From contig JBHEKP010000197.1 in NCBI GenBank assembly GCA_041859375.1, positions 1-13,679 on the forward strand: DNA of 13,679 bases, written 5' to 3'. Source of the DNA: JBHEKP01 sp041859375. Its GTDB lineage: Bacteria; Hydrogenedentota; Hydrogenedentia; Hydrogenedentales; CAITNO01. The notes under the pieces are model-generated. The model did not search any database. It was given only the letters and a program-made list of their open reading frames with translations, and was not told the origin of the DNA. A program made the translations under genes and the position numbers. Of the stretch, positions 13,628-13,679 are shown piece by piece (position 1 is the first letter of the stretch; each line of letters starts with the position of its first letter).

Positions 13628-13679
13628 TGGTGAACGGGGCGGGGCTCGAACCCGCGACCACCGGATTAAAAGTCCGAAC
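13628..13679 (-). tRNA. tRNA-Lys (anticodon UUU), 3' part, cut by the right edge
   Basis: On the minus strand the last 52 nt fold as the 3' portion of a tRNA. An anticodon arm has loop CTTTTAA, so the anticodon is TTT (lysine), with stem TCGGA/TCCGG. A 5-nt variable loop follows, then a T arm GCGGG-TTCGAGC-CCCGC, the 3' acceptor strand CCCGTTC, discriminator A and an encoded CCA (13630-13628). The D arm and 5' acceptor strand, about 24 nt, lie outside the window. The gene is convergent with the 151-residue membrane-protein gene, 34 nt away. No obvious attachment-site repeat is visible inside the window. Confidence 0.93.

Noticed and set aside
13628..13679. tRNA-Lys 3' end as an attachment site for an integrated element
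   Set aside because: No second copy of the tRNA 3' segment and no integrase gene in the window; nothing supports it here.
1..13679. CRISPR arrays, insertion sequences, rRNA, riboswitches
   Set aside because: No regularly spaced repeats, transposase-like proteins, rRNA segments or recognisable riboswitch cores were found on either strand by reading.

Overview
GC-rich (clearly above 60% by eye) bacterial chromosomal window with tightly packed genes, short intergenic gaps and long antisense shadow frames. Twin-arginine (Tat) leaders sit on a sugar-hydrolase-like protein and a Gfo/Idh/MocA oxidoreductase. Together with DUF4838 and DUF2961/GH172 proteins and small lipoprotein or membrane hypotheticals, this is typical of glycan-degrading bacteria such as Planctomycetota, other PVC bacteria or Candidatus Hydrogenedentota. 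The phylum is an inference from gene content, not a measured placement.

Layout. (1) 1-1461, minus strand: a promoter, a class II fructose-bisphosphate-aldolase-family gene and the start of iolB (5-deoxy-glucuronate isomerase), joined by a GTGA stop/start overlap. This is part of a myo-inositol catabolic operon running off the left edge. (2) 1493-2041, plus strand: a small, visibly lower-GC type II toxin-antitoxin pair (addiction-module antitoxin and ParE/RelE-like toxin) with an ATGA overlap. It ends at a strong inverted repeat shared with the convergent operon. (3) 6063-2077, minus strand: a three-gene operon of organophosphate:phosphate antiporter-like (OPA) transporter, PfkB-family sugar kinase and Tat-exported TIM-barrel glycosidase-like protein. 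(4) 6268-7052, plus strand: a predicted lipoprotein of unknown function with its own sigma70-type promoter. (5) 7140-12796, plus strand: an exported DUF4838 protein, an exported DUF2961/GH172 protein and a Tat-exported Gfo/Idh/MocA oxidoreductase, closed by a textbook intrinsic terminator. (6) 12865-13593, plus strand: a promoter, a 51-codon GTG-start hydrophobic miniprotein and a 151-residue membrane-anchored hypothetical. (7) 13628-13679, minus strand: the 3' part of a tRNA-Lys(UUU) gene cut by the window edge.

Working model (inference). The region looks like a carbohydrate and polyol utilisation neighbourhood. Exported enzymes (GH-like, DUF4838, GH172, Gfo/Idh/MocA) would attack an unusual furanoside- or inositol-containing glycan outside the cytoplasm. 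The OPA transporter and PfkB kinase would handle sugar or sugar phosphate, and the aldolase/IolB unit would carry inositol-derived intermediates to central metabolism. The least explained items are the transporter's extra extracytoplasmic segment, the transporter/kinase/GH-like operon, and the miniprotein plus membrane-protein pair at the right end.
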